DNA from: Fuerstiella sp.
GTDB lineage: Bacteria; Planctomycetota; Planctomycetia; Planctomycetales; Planctomycetaceae
DNA: 64,000 nucleotides
Reading direction: 5' to 3'
Assembly (NCBI GenBank): GCA_022843805.1
Contig: JALHMY010000007.1
Location: forward strand, 1 to 64,000
Both the position numbers and the translations under genes were made by a program. The notes under the pieces were generated by a model. That model was not told the origin of the DNA, did not search any database, and saw nothing but the letters and a program-made list of their open reading frames with translations. Shown here in pieces: positions 10,136-18,203 of the stretch; the stretch's first letter is position 1; every line of letters begins with the position of its first letter.

Positions 10136-11050
10136 ATGAGCGATGAAGCCAGTCGACGTCGGTTTTTGACAGACTCACTTGTGGCGGGTGCTGCCGGTCT
10201 GGCTGCGGCCAGTGTTTCGCCCGCACTGTCGCCTGCGAACGAAAAGGATGCAGGAACAATTGCCGCCGGAGCTGCAAAACCACGTTCACTCACGTTTCAG
10301 CCACGCTATCATCGCTGGCATGTGGATCCGGGTGTTGAGTGGACTGAAACAAATACTCAGTACGCCACGCTCCACTGGACCGTTCCGATTTCGCAAACCG
10401 CCATCGTGCTGGTGGATGTCTGGGATCACCATTATCTCCGGGATACAGAAGCCAGGACGGAAGTCGTCATCTCCGAAAAGCTCCTGCCGCTGCTGGCTGC
10501 CTGCCGTTCGACCGGAATGCCCATCATTCATGCGCCTTCAGCCCCGCAGGCGATGCAGCATCCAAACTGGAGGAAGCGCAGTGATGGTCATTCGACGACG
10601 ACGGTAAGACAGGACTGGCCTCCGACTGAATTCCTGAATAAGCGAGGACCATATCAGGCATTTGCCCGCCCTCGCGAACCCAGAGAAGCCGAACTGGTGA
10701 AACTTAGAGCGGAACGACAACTGCATCCTCTCGTGCAGCCACTGGAAGGAGAAGCCGTTGTCGCGACCGGTGATGAGCTGCATCATTACTGTCGTGAGCA
10801 GGAGATTCTCTTTCTGTTTTATGTCGGCTTCAATACCAATGCCTGTGTGCTGGTCAATGACTATGGGACGCTTGCGATGAGTCAGCGTGGCTATGAAGTT
10901 ATCATCGTCCGTGACTGTACAACAGGTATGGAATCCGCGGAAACGCAGCCTGCGCTGAGTCAGACTTCGGGAGCAATTCTGTTTCTGGAAATGTTTGGCA
11001 GGTACTCGACGACATCCGAGGAAATCGTTCGTGGTTTGTCGGCTTCCTGA
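10136..11050 (+). CDS. Isochorismatase-like cysteine hydrolase, Tat signal
   Basis: About 304 aa, starting at the ATG at 10136 with GGGAG just upstream. The frame is open from 10100, but that start would overlap the previous gene and bury the signal. The N-terminus has a twin-arginine motif (SRRRFLTD) and an alanine-rich hydrophobic segment. The body is an isochorismatase-like alpha/beta fold: AIVLVDVWDHHY supplies the catalytic Asp, and FNTNACVLVNDYG supplies the nucleophilic Cys in the usual place. Family members hydrolyse amides, ureido groups or enol ethers. In this operon it could act on a small amide released by the deacylase or amidohydrolases; that is inference. Confidence 0.83.
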   Translation: MSDEASRRRFLTDSLVAGAAGLAAASVSPALSPANEKDAGTIAAGAAKPRSLTFQPRYHRWHVDPGVEWTETNTQYATLHWTVPISQTAIVLVDVWDHHYLRDTEARTEVVISEKLLPLLAACRSTGMPIIHAPSAPQAMQHPNWRKRSDGHSTTTVRQDWPPTEFLNKRGPYQAFARPREPREAELVKLRAERQLHPLVQPLEGEAVVATGDELHHYCREQEILFLFYVGFNTNACVLVNDYGTLAMSQRGYEVIIVRDCTTGMESAETQPALSQTSGAILFLEMFGRYSTTSEEIVRGLSAS

Positions 11051-11124
11051 GTCCGGCTGGAAAGCCGGACGTACGTCAGCCTTTCCAGGCTGACTTGCTG
11101 GGCGTGACCCGGCTCGAAAGCCGG
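11051..11124. repeat. Cluster of three tetraloop hairpins
   Basis: Three hairpins follow the isochorismatase-like gene: GTCCGGCT-GGAA-AGCCGGAC (11051-11070), GTCAGCCT-TTCC-AGGCTGAC (11075-11094) and CCGGCT-CGAA-AGCCGG (11109-11124). The first and third share the AGCCGGACT arm. The loops of the first two are complementary. This resembles a dispersed palindromic repeat rather than a simple terminator, as no T run follows. Confidence 0.7.
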
Positions 11125-11138
11125 ACTGGACGGACGCT

Positions 11139-11175
11139 ATCAAATTTACCCAATCTGACCCAGGAGAAATTTGAT
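11139..11175. repeat. Nine-base inverted repeat
   Basis: ATCAAATTT at 11139-11147 and AAATTTGAT at 11167-11175 form a perfect inverted repeat with 19 bases between them, downstream of the hairpin cluster and about 170 bases before the DegT-like gene. It might be an operator. Confidence 0.5.
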
Positions 11176-11344
11176 TCCGTCAACGGTTACGTTTGATCAC
11201 TTTGGAAGGAAATCTCCGACAATTCGGGTCTCTGGTGGAAATTTCCCGTCGCGCACCGGATGATGACTTTGCGGGACGGGTCTGTTGTCCTGCTGATTTA
11301 CTGTTTTGAAGCGTTGAGTTTTTGAAGCATTGAGGAGTATCTGG

Positions 11345-12703
11345 ATGGCTGCGTCGATCAATCGCCGAGGTTTTATCGGCAGTGCTGCAGTGACCGGTGC
11401 GAGTGCGTGCCTTGCCACTTCGGTGGTTCCCGGTACGACTGAAGCCTCAGTATCCGCTGCCTCAGTATCCGCTGCATCGGGCGCCGGAGCGGCTGCTGCA
11501 GCTTCTGAAAAAGCGGTCGTCGAGTGGCCCGTCTGGAATGAGACGGACGAGAAGGCACTGCTGGATGTGTTGAATTCCGGCAAGTGGGGACGCAGCGCGG
11601 CGGCTCGACGACTGCCCGAGTTTGAGGCGACGTTTGCCGCCAAAATGCGAGCTCGCCATTGTATCGCCACGGCGTCCGGAACAACTGCTCTGCTTACAGT
11701 TATGGGTGCCCTGGGGATTGGTCCTGGTGACGAAGTCATTTTGCCTCCGTATACGTTTGTGGCGACGTTCAACGCCATTACCAGCAGCTATGCACTGCCG
11801 GTGTTTGTGGACAGCGACGCGGAATCGTTTCAGATAGACCCAAAGAAAATTGACAGTGCTGTTACGTCCGCTACGAAGCTCCTGTTGCCTGTTCATATTG
11901 GAGGATCCCCGGCCGACCTCGACGCCATCATGGCTGTGGCTCGCGAGCGGAAGTTGCCGGTGATTGAAGATGCCTGTCAGGCGCCGCTCGCTGAATGGCG
12001 GGGGCAACCGGTGGGAACGATTGGACTTGCCGGGTGTTTCAGTTTTCAGGCCAGCAAGAATCTGACTTCGGGTGAAGGCGGTGCGATCCTGACCAATGAC
12101 GAAACGTTCGCAAACCAGTGCTACAACTTTCACACGCCTGGCGGTGGTCGACCGGCACCCAGCTCTGGACGGGGGGCCAATTATCGACTGACTGAATTTC
12201 AGGCAGGGTTATTGTTGTCTCAGTGGACTCGTTTTGCCGAGCAGTCCGGACAGCGTGACACCAATGCTGCGTACCTTACAAAACTGCTGGAAGAAATTCC
12301 CGGCATTAGTCCGGCACGTTTGACGGCCGGCTGCACTCGCAGCGGCTGGCACCTGTATATGCTGCGGTACGACAGGACGCAGTTCGCAAATCTGTCGCGG
12401 GCCGGGTTTCTGAAAGAGCTGGGTCGCCAGGGAATTTCAGCAAGTGGCGGTTATTCAAGTCTGAATAACTCGAATCATGTGCGAGCCCTGGCGGGCAATC
12501 CGCATTATATTCGAATCTATGGAAAAGAGGTCATGGAAAACTGGGTCGAACGCAATCAGTGTCCGGTGAATGACCTGCTGTGCGAAGAAGCTGTCTGGTT
12601 TACTCAGACGAGGCTGCTCGGCCCTGCCGACGGGATGGATCGAATTGCCGACGTAATTCGGGACATTCAAAAACGCTCGGGTGATCTGGCGAAAGCGGAA
12701 TAG
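11345..12703 (+). CDS. DegT/DnrJ/EryC1/StrS-type aminotransferase with Tat signal
   Basis: A 452-aa PLP-dependent enzyme. The start at 11345 has AGGAG upstream and begins MAASINRRGFIG, a twin-arginine signal; a Ser/Ala linker (residues 35-55, VSAAS repeats) precedes the catalytic domain. Recognisable DegT features are TASGTTAL, DEVILPPYTFVAT, IEDACQAP and the probable Schiff-base lysine K238 in FQASKNLTSGEGG. Cytoplasmic relatives aminate keto-sugars for surface polysaccharides; a Tat leader on this fold is unusual and suggests it is exported with PLP bound. The linker contains a 15-base tandem repeat. It lies 294 bases after the isochorismatase-like gene, separated by a hairpin-rich region, so it may have its own promoter. 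Confidence 0.84.
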   Translation: MAASINRRGFIGSAAVTGASACLATSVVPGTTEASVSAASVSAASGAGAAAAASEKAVVEWPVWNETDEKALLDVLNSGKWGRSAAARRLPEFEATFAAKMRARHCIATASGTTALLTVMGALGIGPGDEVILPPYTFVATFNAITSSYALPVFVDSDAESFQIDPKKIDSAVTSATKLLLPVHIGGSPADLDAIMAVARERKLPVIEDACQAPLAEWRGQPVGTIGLAGCFSFQASKNLTSGEGGAILTNDETFANQCYNFHTPGGGRPAPSSGRGANYRLTEFQAGLLLSQWTRFAEQSGQRDTNAAYLTKLLEEIPGISPARLTAGCTRSGWHLYMLRYDRTQFANLSRAGFLKELGRQGISASGGYSSLNNSNHVRALAGNPHYIRIYGKEVMENWVERNQCPVNDLLCEEAVWFTQTRLLGPADGMDRIADVIRDIQKRSGDLAKAE

Positions 12704-12927
12704 CGACCAGTCGGCAAATCGTTCCGGAGCGAAACGTTTGGATTTTCACGCAGCCTCTCGAATCATCCAGTCGTGAACAGGCGGCCTGTTGACAAATGAT
12801 CAGGATCCTGGTTAACGTCTGTTAATGATGATTTGTTTTCCAGTTCTGCATTCATGCTGCCTGAACTGCTCGGTTAACGCTTGTTTCCCGGGGAATTCCG
12901 GACGTTCATTGCACATGGGAGGTATCT

Positions 12928-15900
12928 GTGACGTTCATCCGACACTATCTGGTGGCGTTATTTTGTTCGATCTGTATCGCTCCATTCGTGGTTGCCGATG
13001 ATCGCGCGGCGGTTGATTTCAGCCGTGATATTCGGCCATTGTTGTCAGACAAATGTTTTCGATGCCACGGACCTGATCAGAACGAGCGAAAGGGGGGGCT
13101 GCGTCTTGACGTGAGGGATTCAGCGACTTCTGAAGCGGAATCCGGCAACAAGGCGGTTGTTCCGGGGCGGCCGGAGGAAAGCGAACTGATCGCTCGGATT
13201 TATAGTGAAGATCCTGAGCTGATCATGCCACCCCCGGACAGTGGACGGACATTGTCCGTTCAGGAGAAGGAGCGGATTCGCAGCTGGATTGCATCCGGAG
13301 CGGAATTTCGGGACCACTGGGCGTTCATCACGCCTGAGCGACCATCGGTTCCCGGGGGAAATTCGCGGCAATGGGGGCATAATGAAGTCGATGCTTTTGT
13401 GCTTTCGGCGCTTGAAAAACAGGGCTGGCAGCCTGCTGCAGAGGCCAGCCGGGAAGATTTGCTGCGAAGACTTTCCTTTGACCTGACGGGTCTTCCGCCA
13501 GCCTTGTCCGATATTGATCGATTCACTTCAGACAGTCGGCCGAATGCTTATGAACTTGAAGTAGAGCGATTACTCGGTTCACCGCATTTTGGTGAGCGCA
13601 TGGCTGTTGACTGGCTGGACGTTGCGCGATTCGCGGACACCAACGGTTATCACCTGGACAATGGTCGAGACATGTCGGCCTGGCGGAGCTGGGTGATCAA
13701 TGCATTCAACAGCAACATGCCATTTGATCAGTTTACAATCGAGCAGCTCGCCGGGGACTTGTTGCCGGAGTCTGGTGTGGAGCAGCAGATCGCCAGTGGA
13801 TTTAACCGCAATCATATGATCAACTTTGAGGGCGGTGCGATACCTGACGAGTATCTGACGGCTTACATTGTGGATCGGGTCAATACGACGGGGGCCACGT
13901 GGCTGGGGCTGACGGTCGGCTGTGCTCAGTGTCATGACCATAAGTATGACCCGCTGACGCAGAAAGACTTTTATCAGTTGTTTGCGTTCTTCAATAATGT
14001 GCCGGAAAACGGCCTTGATGGTAACCGGGGGAATGCGATGCCGTTCGTTCGGGTACCAACGTCGTCGGAACGGCAGCAACTGGAGAAAATTGAGAACACG
14101 CTCAGTGAGGTGCACGGGAAATTGTCAGCAGAGTGGGCGGAACCCGATGCCGAACAACTGCAATGGGAAAAGCGCCAGAAGGAAATCCTGACAACGGCAG
14201 GGCAGGGTGGCGATCAGGCGCTTTCTGAGGGAAATGCCACTGTGGTCGCTGGCGAATGGTCTCTGGCCGGGCCCATGGTCCACAAAGAGGGTCCGAATCG
14301 GGCATATAATGTGAATCTGGGTCCGGAGCGAAAGCCGGTTGTTCTGACGGATACCTATACGCTTCACGATCTGAGTTACGGCTGGACGCCACGGGCCGAG
14401 CTGATCGACGGACAGGTTGTTCAATTGCCTGGTAAGCGTGCGGCCACATACCTGTTTCGGACGATTACTGCGGCTAAGCCAGTTCGAGTCACACTTTCCA
14501 TTGGTTCACGGGATGCGATCAGGGTCTGGCTGAACGAAAAGGAAATTGTCAGTTCGATGTCTGGTCGCGAGATTTCTCCGGATCAGCACACAATCGACGT
14601 TGATCTCAACGAAGGTGCTAATCAGCTTCTGATCAAGTCAGTTGGACTGAACGGCGATGCTGCCGTGATTTTTACGATGTCGGGAGGTGAGAGTCAGAAC
14701 GTTCCCGCTGCTGTTCAGGCACTTGTCAGGACAGCGACGACTGAACGTACTCCTGAGCAGTCAGCCGCACTTCGAACATGGTATCGGAGGACGGTATCCC
14801 GAAACGAATCCGTTTTGAAAGCAATCGCTCAGGCGGTTGATTTGCAGAAGCAGCGAACCGATCTGGAGAGCAGGGTTCGTACAAGTATGGTGATGGCCGA
14901 GCTGCCGGCTCCTCGGGACACGTTTATGCTGATGCGGGGTCAGTATGACCGTAAGGGAGAAAAAGTGGCTGCAGCGGTGCCCGCCTTCCTTCCCGCAGCA
15001 AAGTTTGACGAGAATCGGCCTTTGAATCGACTTGATCTTGGGCGATGGCTGGTGGACAGACGAAATCCGCTGGTTGCACGCGTTATTGTCAACCGATTCT
15101 GGCAGTCGATCTTTGGAGTCGGACTGGTGAAGACCTCCGAGGATTTTGGATCTCAGGGGGAGCGTCCATCGCACCCTGAACTGCTGGACTGGCTGGCGGT
15201 TGAGTTTATGGATTCTGCGGATGCAGCTAACGGACGCTGGAATGTGAAGGCGCTCATCAAAAAGATGGTCATGTCAGCAACCTATCGGCAGACATCACGC
15301 GTCAGTCATGATTTTTATGCGCGGGATCCGGAGAATCGCTGGCTGGGCCGGGGTGCTCGATATCGTCTTCAGGCCGAGTTTGTTCGCGATCAGGCACTTG
15401 CTGTCAGCGGACTGCTGCGTCATCAGATCGGCGGAGCCAGTGTCAGTCCTTACCAGCCTGACGGTTTGTGGACAGAACTTTCATCCCGGGGAGACAGTGG
15501 AAACTGGACAGCACAGGTTTACGAGCAGAGTCGGGGGGACGATCTTTACCGACGAACGATGTACACATTCTGGAAGAGAACATCTCCGCCGCCAACGCTG
15601 GTAACTTTTGATGCTCCTGACCGTGAAATCTGCACTGTACGTCGATCGCGAACCAATACTCCGCTGCAGGCCCTCATTTTGATGAACGATCCAACATATG
15701 TCGAAGCGTCACGTGCGTTTGCTGAGCAGCTGCTGAAAGCTCCGGGCAGCGACCGCGAGCGTCTGCAGCAGACGTTTCGAATGTTCACTTCTCGTTCACC
15801 TGTTGATCGGGAACTGGCGGCATTGCACCAGCTTCTTGATCGACAGCGGGAATACTTTACTTCGAATCCGGAAGCGGCGGCAAAGCTGCTGAGTGCGGGG

Positions 15901-16002
15901 GAATCAAAGCGGGATGAATCGCTTGACCTCATACAGCATGCCGCATGGACGATGACGGCGAGTGCGGTCATGAATCTTGATGAGGTCGTGACAAGGAACT
16001 GA
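12928..16002 (+). CDS. PSD1 cytochrome (PSCyt1 / DUF1549 / DUF1553 domains)
   Basis: A 1024-aa exported multi-domain protein typical of planctomycetes. The GTG start is supported by GGGAGG six bases upstream and leads into a Sec signal (residues 1-24). A cytochrome-like segment with CFRCHGPD comes next (about residue 40), then DUF1549 ([14 protein letters not shown], about 140-380) with a second CxxCH motif in [16 protein letters not shown]14-like or carbohydrate-binding insertion may occupy about 430-600. DUF1553 follows ([20 protein letters not shown] to the end). The two CxxCH motifs suggest heme binding in the periplasm; the biochemical role of the family is not established. The next gene, DUF1501, is its regular partner across planctomycetes. 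Confidence 0.9.
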   Translation: MTFIRHYLVALFCSICIAPFVVADDRAAVDFSRDIRPLLSDKCFRCHGPDQNERKGGLRLDVRDSATSEAESGNKAVVPGRPEESELIARIYSEDPELIMPPPDSGRTLSVQEKERIRSWIASGAEFRDHWAFITPERPSVPGGNSRQWGHNEVDAFVLSALEKQGWQPAAEASREDLLRRLSFDLTGLPPALSDIDRFTSDSRPNAYELEVERLLGSPHFGERMAVDWLDVARFADTNGYHLDNGRDMSAWRSWVINAFNSNMPFDQFTIEQLAGDLLPESGVEQQIASGFNRNHMINFEGGAIPDEYLTAYIVDRVNTTGATWLGLTVGCAQCHDHKYDPLTQKDFYQLFAFFNNVPENGLDGNRGNAMPFVRVPTSSERQQLEKIENTLSEVHGKLSAEWAEPDAEQLQWEKRQKEILTTAGQGGDQALSEGNATVVAGEWSLAGPMVHKEGPNRAYNVNLGPERKPVVLTDTYTLHDLSYGWTPRAELIDGQVVQLPGKRAATYLFRTITAAKPVRVTLSIGSRDAIRVWLNEKEIVSSMSGREISPDQHTIDVDLNEGANQLLIKSVGLNGDAAVIFTMSGGESQNVPAAVQALVRTATTERTPEQSAALRTWYRRTVSRNESVLKAIAQAVDLQKQRTDLESRVRTSMVMAELPAPRDTFMLMRGQYDRKGEKVAAAVPAFLPAAKFDENRPLNRLDLGRWLVDRRNPLVARVIVNRFWQSIFGVGLVKTSEDFGSQGERPSHPELLDWLAVEFMDSADAANGRWNVKALIKKMVMSATYRQTSRVSHDFYARDPENRWLGRGARYRLQAEFVRDQALAVSGLLRHQIGGASVSPYQPDGLWTELSSRGDSGNWTAQVYEQSRGDDLYRRTMYTFWKRTSPPPTLVTFDAPDREICTVRRSRTNTPLQALILMNDPTYVEASRAFAEQLLKAPGSDRERLQQTFRMFTSRSPVDRELAALHQLLDRQREYFTSNPEAAAKLLSAGESKRDESLDLIQHAAWTMTASAVMNLDEVVTRN

Positions 16003-16081
16003 TCGGAAGTTGCGAAGGGATCACCCTGAGCGGCAAATTCAAATACATCCATATTTGCTCCAGCCGGGAGTTTTAACAGTC

Positions 16082-17527
16082 ATGCAAATGCTGCCTGCAG
16101 AGTTTTTGACGCGTCGACAGTACTTCGGCCGAACGGCAAACGGAATTGGGACGGCGGCTCTCGCCTCCCTGCTTGCGGGAGAGTCCGCAAACGCTGAACA
16201 GGATAAGGGGATACTGCCGGGGCTGCATCATTTCCCTAAGGCGAAAAGGGTAATCTACCTATTTATGTCGGGAGGTCCGTCCCATATTGACTTGTTTGAC
16301 TACAAGCCACAGCTGAAGCAGTATCATGGAACGGAACTGCCGGGTGAGATTCGCATGGGGCAGCGAGTGACGGGAATGACATCCGGTCAGTCGTCGTTTC
16401 CGTGTGTGTACCCGATGTTCAAATTTCAGCAGCACGGCGAATGTGGTCGCTGGCTGAGCGAACTGCTTCCGCATACCGGCGAAATTGTTGACGACATTGC
16501 CGTCATCAAATCGATGAACACGGAAGCCATCAACCATGATCCGGCGGTCACGTATATCCAGACGGGCCATCAGCAGCCGGGGCGTCCGAGTATGGGGTCA
16601 TGGCTGAGTTACGGAATTGGTACGGAAAGCAACAATCTGCCCGGGTTCGTTGTGATGGTGACTCAGGGCAGTGGAAACAAGACGGATCAGCCGTTGTTTT
16701 CGCGCTTATGGGGGAGCGGTTTTATTCCATCGCGGCATCAGGGAGTTCGATTTCGTTCGGGGCGGGACCCTGTACTTTACCTTTCGAATCCGGAAGGGGT
16801 CAGCAGCGAGAACCGTCGATCTTTTCTGGACGGAGTGGGCGATTTAAATCGTCTGGCCACTGAATCGTTTGGAGACCCGGAAATTAATACGAGAATTTCT
16901 CAGTACGAAATGGCCTATCGGATGCAGGCCTCAGTACCGGAACTGCAGGATCTTTCTCAGGAACCACAGCATATCATTGATATGTATGGAATTAAGGATG
17001 ACGGGGTTGACGGAGGTTTTGCCCGAAACTGCCTGCTGGCACGCAGAATGGCAGAGAGGGGTGTCCGATTTATTCAGTTGCTGCACCGGGGCTGGGATCA
17101 GCACGGTGGTTTGCCGCAGCAAATTCGAGGCCAGTGTCGGGATGTCGACCAGCCGGCTGCTGCACTGGTGAAGGATCTGAAGGCCCGCGGGCTGCTGGAG
17201 GACACGCTGGTAATTTTTGGCGGCGAATTCGGTAGAACTGTTTACAGCCAGGGTTCACTGACGAAAGACAATTATGGACGTGACCACCATGGACGGTGTT
17301 TTAGTCTGTGGATGGCAGGGGGAGGAATCAGGGGCGGCATTGAATATGGCCGGACAGACGACTTCTGTTACAATATTATTGAGAATCCGGTCCATATTCA
17401 CGATTTCAACGCCACCATTCTGCATTGTCTGGGGATTAACCACGAGCAGCTGACATACCGTTTTCAGGGGCGAGATTTTCGAGTGACGGATATTCACGGC
17501 AATGTTGTGCGCGACATATTGACGTAG
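16082..17527 (+). CDS. DUF1501 family Tat protein (sulfatase-like fold)
   Basis: About 481 aa from the ATG at 16082, which follows GGGAG; the frame is open from 16010, but the added residues look random. The N-terminus has a twin-arginine motif ([11 protein letters not shown]). The DUF1501 body is recognised by [45 protein letters not shown], and GEFGRT followed by GRDHH near the C-terminus, which resemble alkaline-phosphatase/sulfatase metal-binding segments. The biochemical function is unproven. It follows the PSD1 gene by 79 bases and is probably co-transcribed with it; the pair is very common in Planctomycetes. The stop lies in a 15-base imperfect tandem repeat. Confidence 0.88.
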   Translation: MQMLPAEFLTRRQYFGRTANGIGTAALASLLAGESANAEQDKGILPGLHHFPKAKRVIYLFMSGGPSHIDLFDYKPQLKQYHGTELPGEIRMGQRVTGMTSGQSSFPCVYPMFKFQQHGECGRWLSELLPHTGEIVDDIAVIKSMNTEAINHDPAVTYIQTGHQQPGRPSMGSWLSYGIGTESNNLPGFVVMVTQGSGNKTDQPLFSRLWGSGFIPSRHQGVRFRSGRDPVLYLSNPEGVSSENRRSFLDGVGDLNRLATESFGDPEINTRISQYEMAYRMQASVPELQDLSQEPQHIIDMYGIKDDGVDGGFARNCLLARRMAERGVRFIQLLHRGWDQHGGLPQQIRGQCRDVDQPAAALVKDLKARGLLEDTLVIFGGEFGRTVYSQGSLTKDNYGRDHHGRCFSLWMAGGGIRGGIEYGRTDDFCYNIIENPVHIHDFNATILHCLGINHEQLTYRFQGRDFRVTDIHGNVVRDILT

Positions 17528-17552
17528 AGCGGACAGGCGTAGAGCAGACAAG
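17523..17552. repeat. 15-base imperfect tandem repeat at DUF1501 stop
   Basis: CGTAGAGCGGACAGG (17523-17537) is followed directly by CGTAGAGCAGACAAG (17538-17552). The first copy contains the stop codon of the DUF1501 gene. Confidence 0.65.
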
Positions 17553-17621
17553 GGAACAGCAGGACGGGACTGAAGGGGAATGCCCAGGGCAGTATTCTTC
17601 AGAATGGCGGTGGGGTGAGAT

Positions 17622-18203
17622 ATGGCCATGACTTCGAGTCAGGGGGAATGGAGCGTCGAAGGGTATCAGGAGTACCTTCGCATGCTGGTTCGCCTGCAGC
17701 CCGCGTCAGTGGTGCAGTCACGTGTTGACCGATCTGATATTGTGCAGCAGGCCCTGTTGCAGGCATTCCAGCATCGGGAACAGTTTCGCGGAAGCTCGGA
17801 AGCGGAGTGGCTGGGGTGGCTTCGAAAAATTCTCAGCAATACTCTGGCGGCTGCGGCACGCAGGCTGGAAACAAAATCTCGTCAGGCGAGTCGTGAACAG
17901 TCGCTGGAGCATGTACTGGAGGTCTCTCCGGCATGCCTTGATCCGTTTCTGGCGGCTAACCTTCCGTCGCCCAGCGAACGATTTTCGCAGGTTGAGGAGG
18001 CAGTGCGTCTGGCAGCCGCTCTGGACTGCCTGCCGGAGGATCAGCGGCGGGTTGTTGAGCTGCATCATCTCCGAGGGCTGGGGATTGCGGAAGTGGCAGT
18101 CGAACTGAAGCGGTCCAAGCCAGCGGTTGTGGGATTGCTGTTTCGGGGTCTGAAAAGGCTGCGAGTCGTGCTGGAACAGCCGGGGACGAACGCAAATGAA
18201 TGA
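17622..18203 (+). CDS. ECF-type RNA polymerase sigma factor
   Basis: A 193-aa sigma-70 family protein of the extracytoplasmic-function size class. Region 2 is visible at about residues 12-75 (SDIVQQALLQAFQH, WLGWLRKILSNTLAAAARR) and region 4 at about 125-180 (LDCLPEDQRRVVELHHLRGL, then an HTH ending in RGLKRLR). No anti-sigma factor is adjacent. Its last 8 bases overlap the start of a Ser/Thr kinase gene (ATG at 18196 inside the end of this gene), so the two are translationally coupled. Planctomycete ECF factors are often linked to such kinases, suggesting control by phosphorylation; that is inference. GGTGAG precedes the start; a second ATG six bases on is possible. Confidence 0.9.
   Translation: MAMTSSQGEWSVEGYQEYLRMLVRLQPASVVQSRVDRSDIVQQALLQAFQHREQFRGSSEAEWLGWLRKILSNTLAAAARRLETKSRQASREQSLEHVLEVSPACLDPFLAANLPSPSERFSQVEEAVRLAAALDCLPEDQRRVVELHHLRGLGIAEVAVELKRSKPAVVGLLFRGLKRLRVVLEQPGTNANE

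Noticed and set aside
12789-12817. TTGACA followed 17 bases later by TTAACG before the PSD1 gene
   Set aside because: The -35 box is perfect, but the -10 box matches poorly; not enough to call a promoter.
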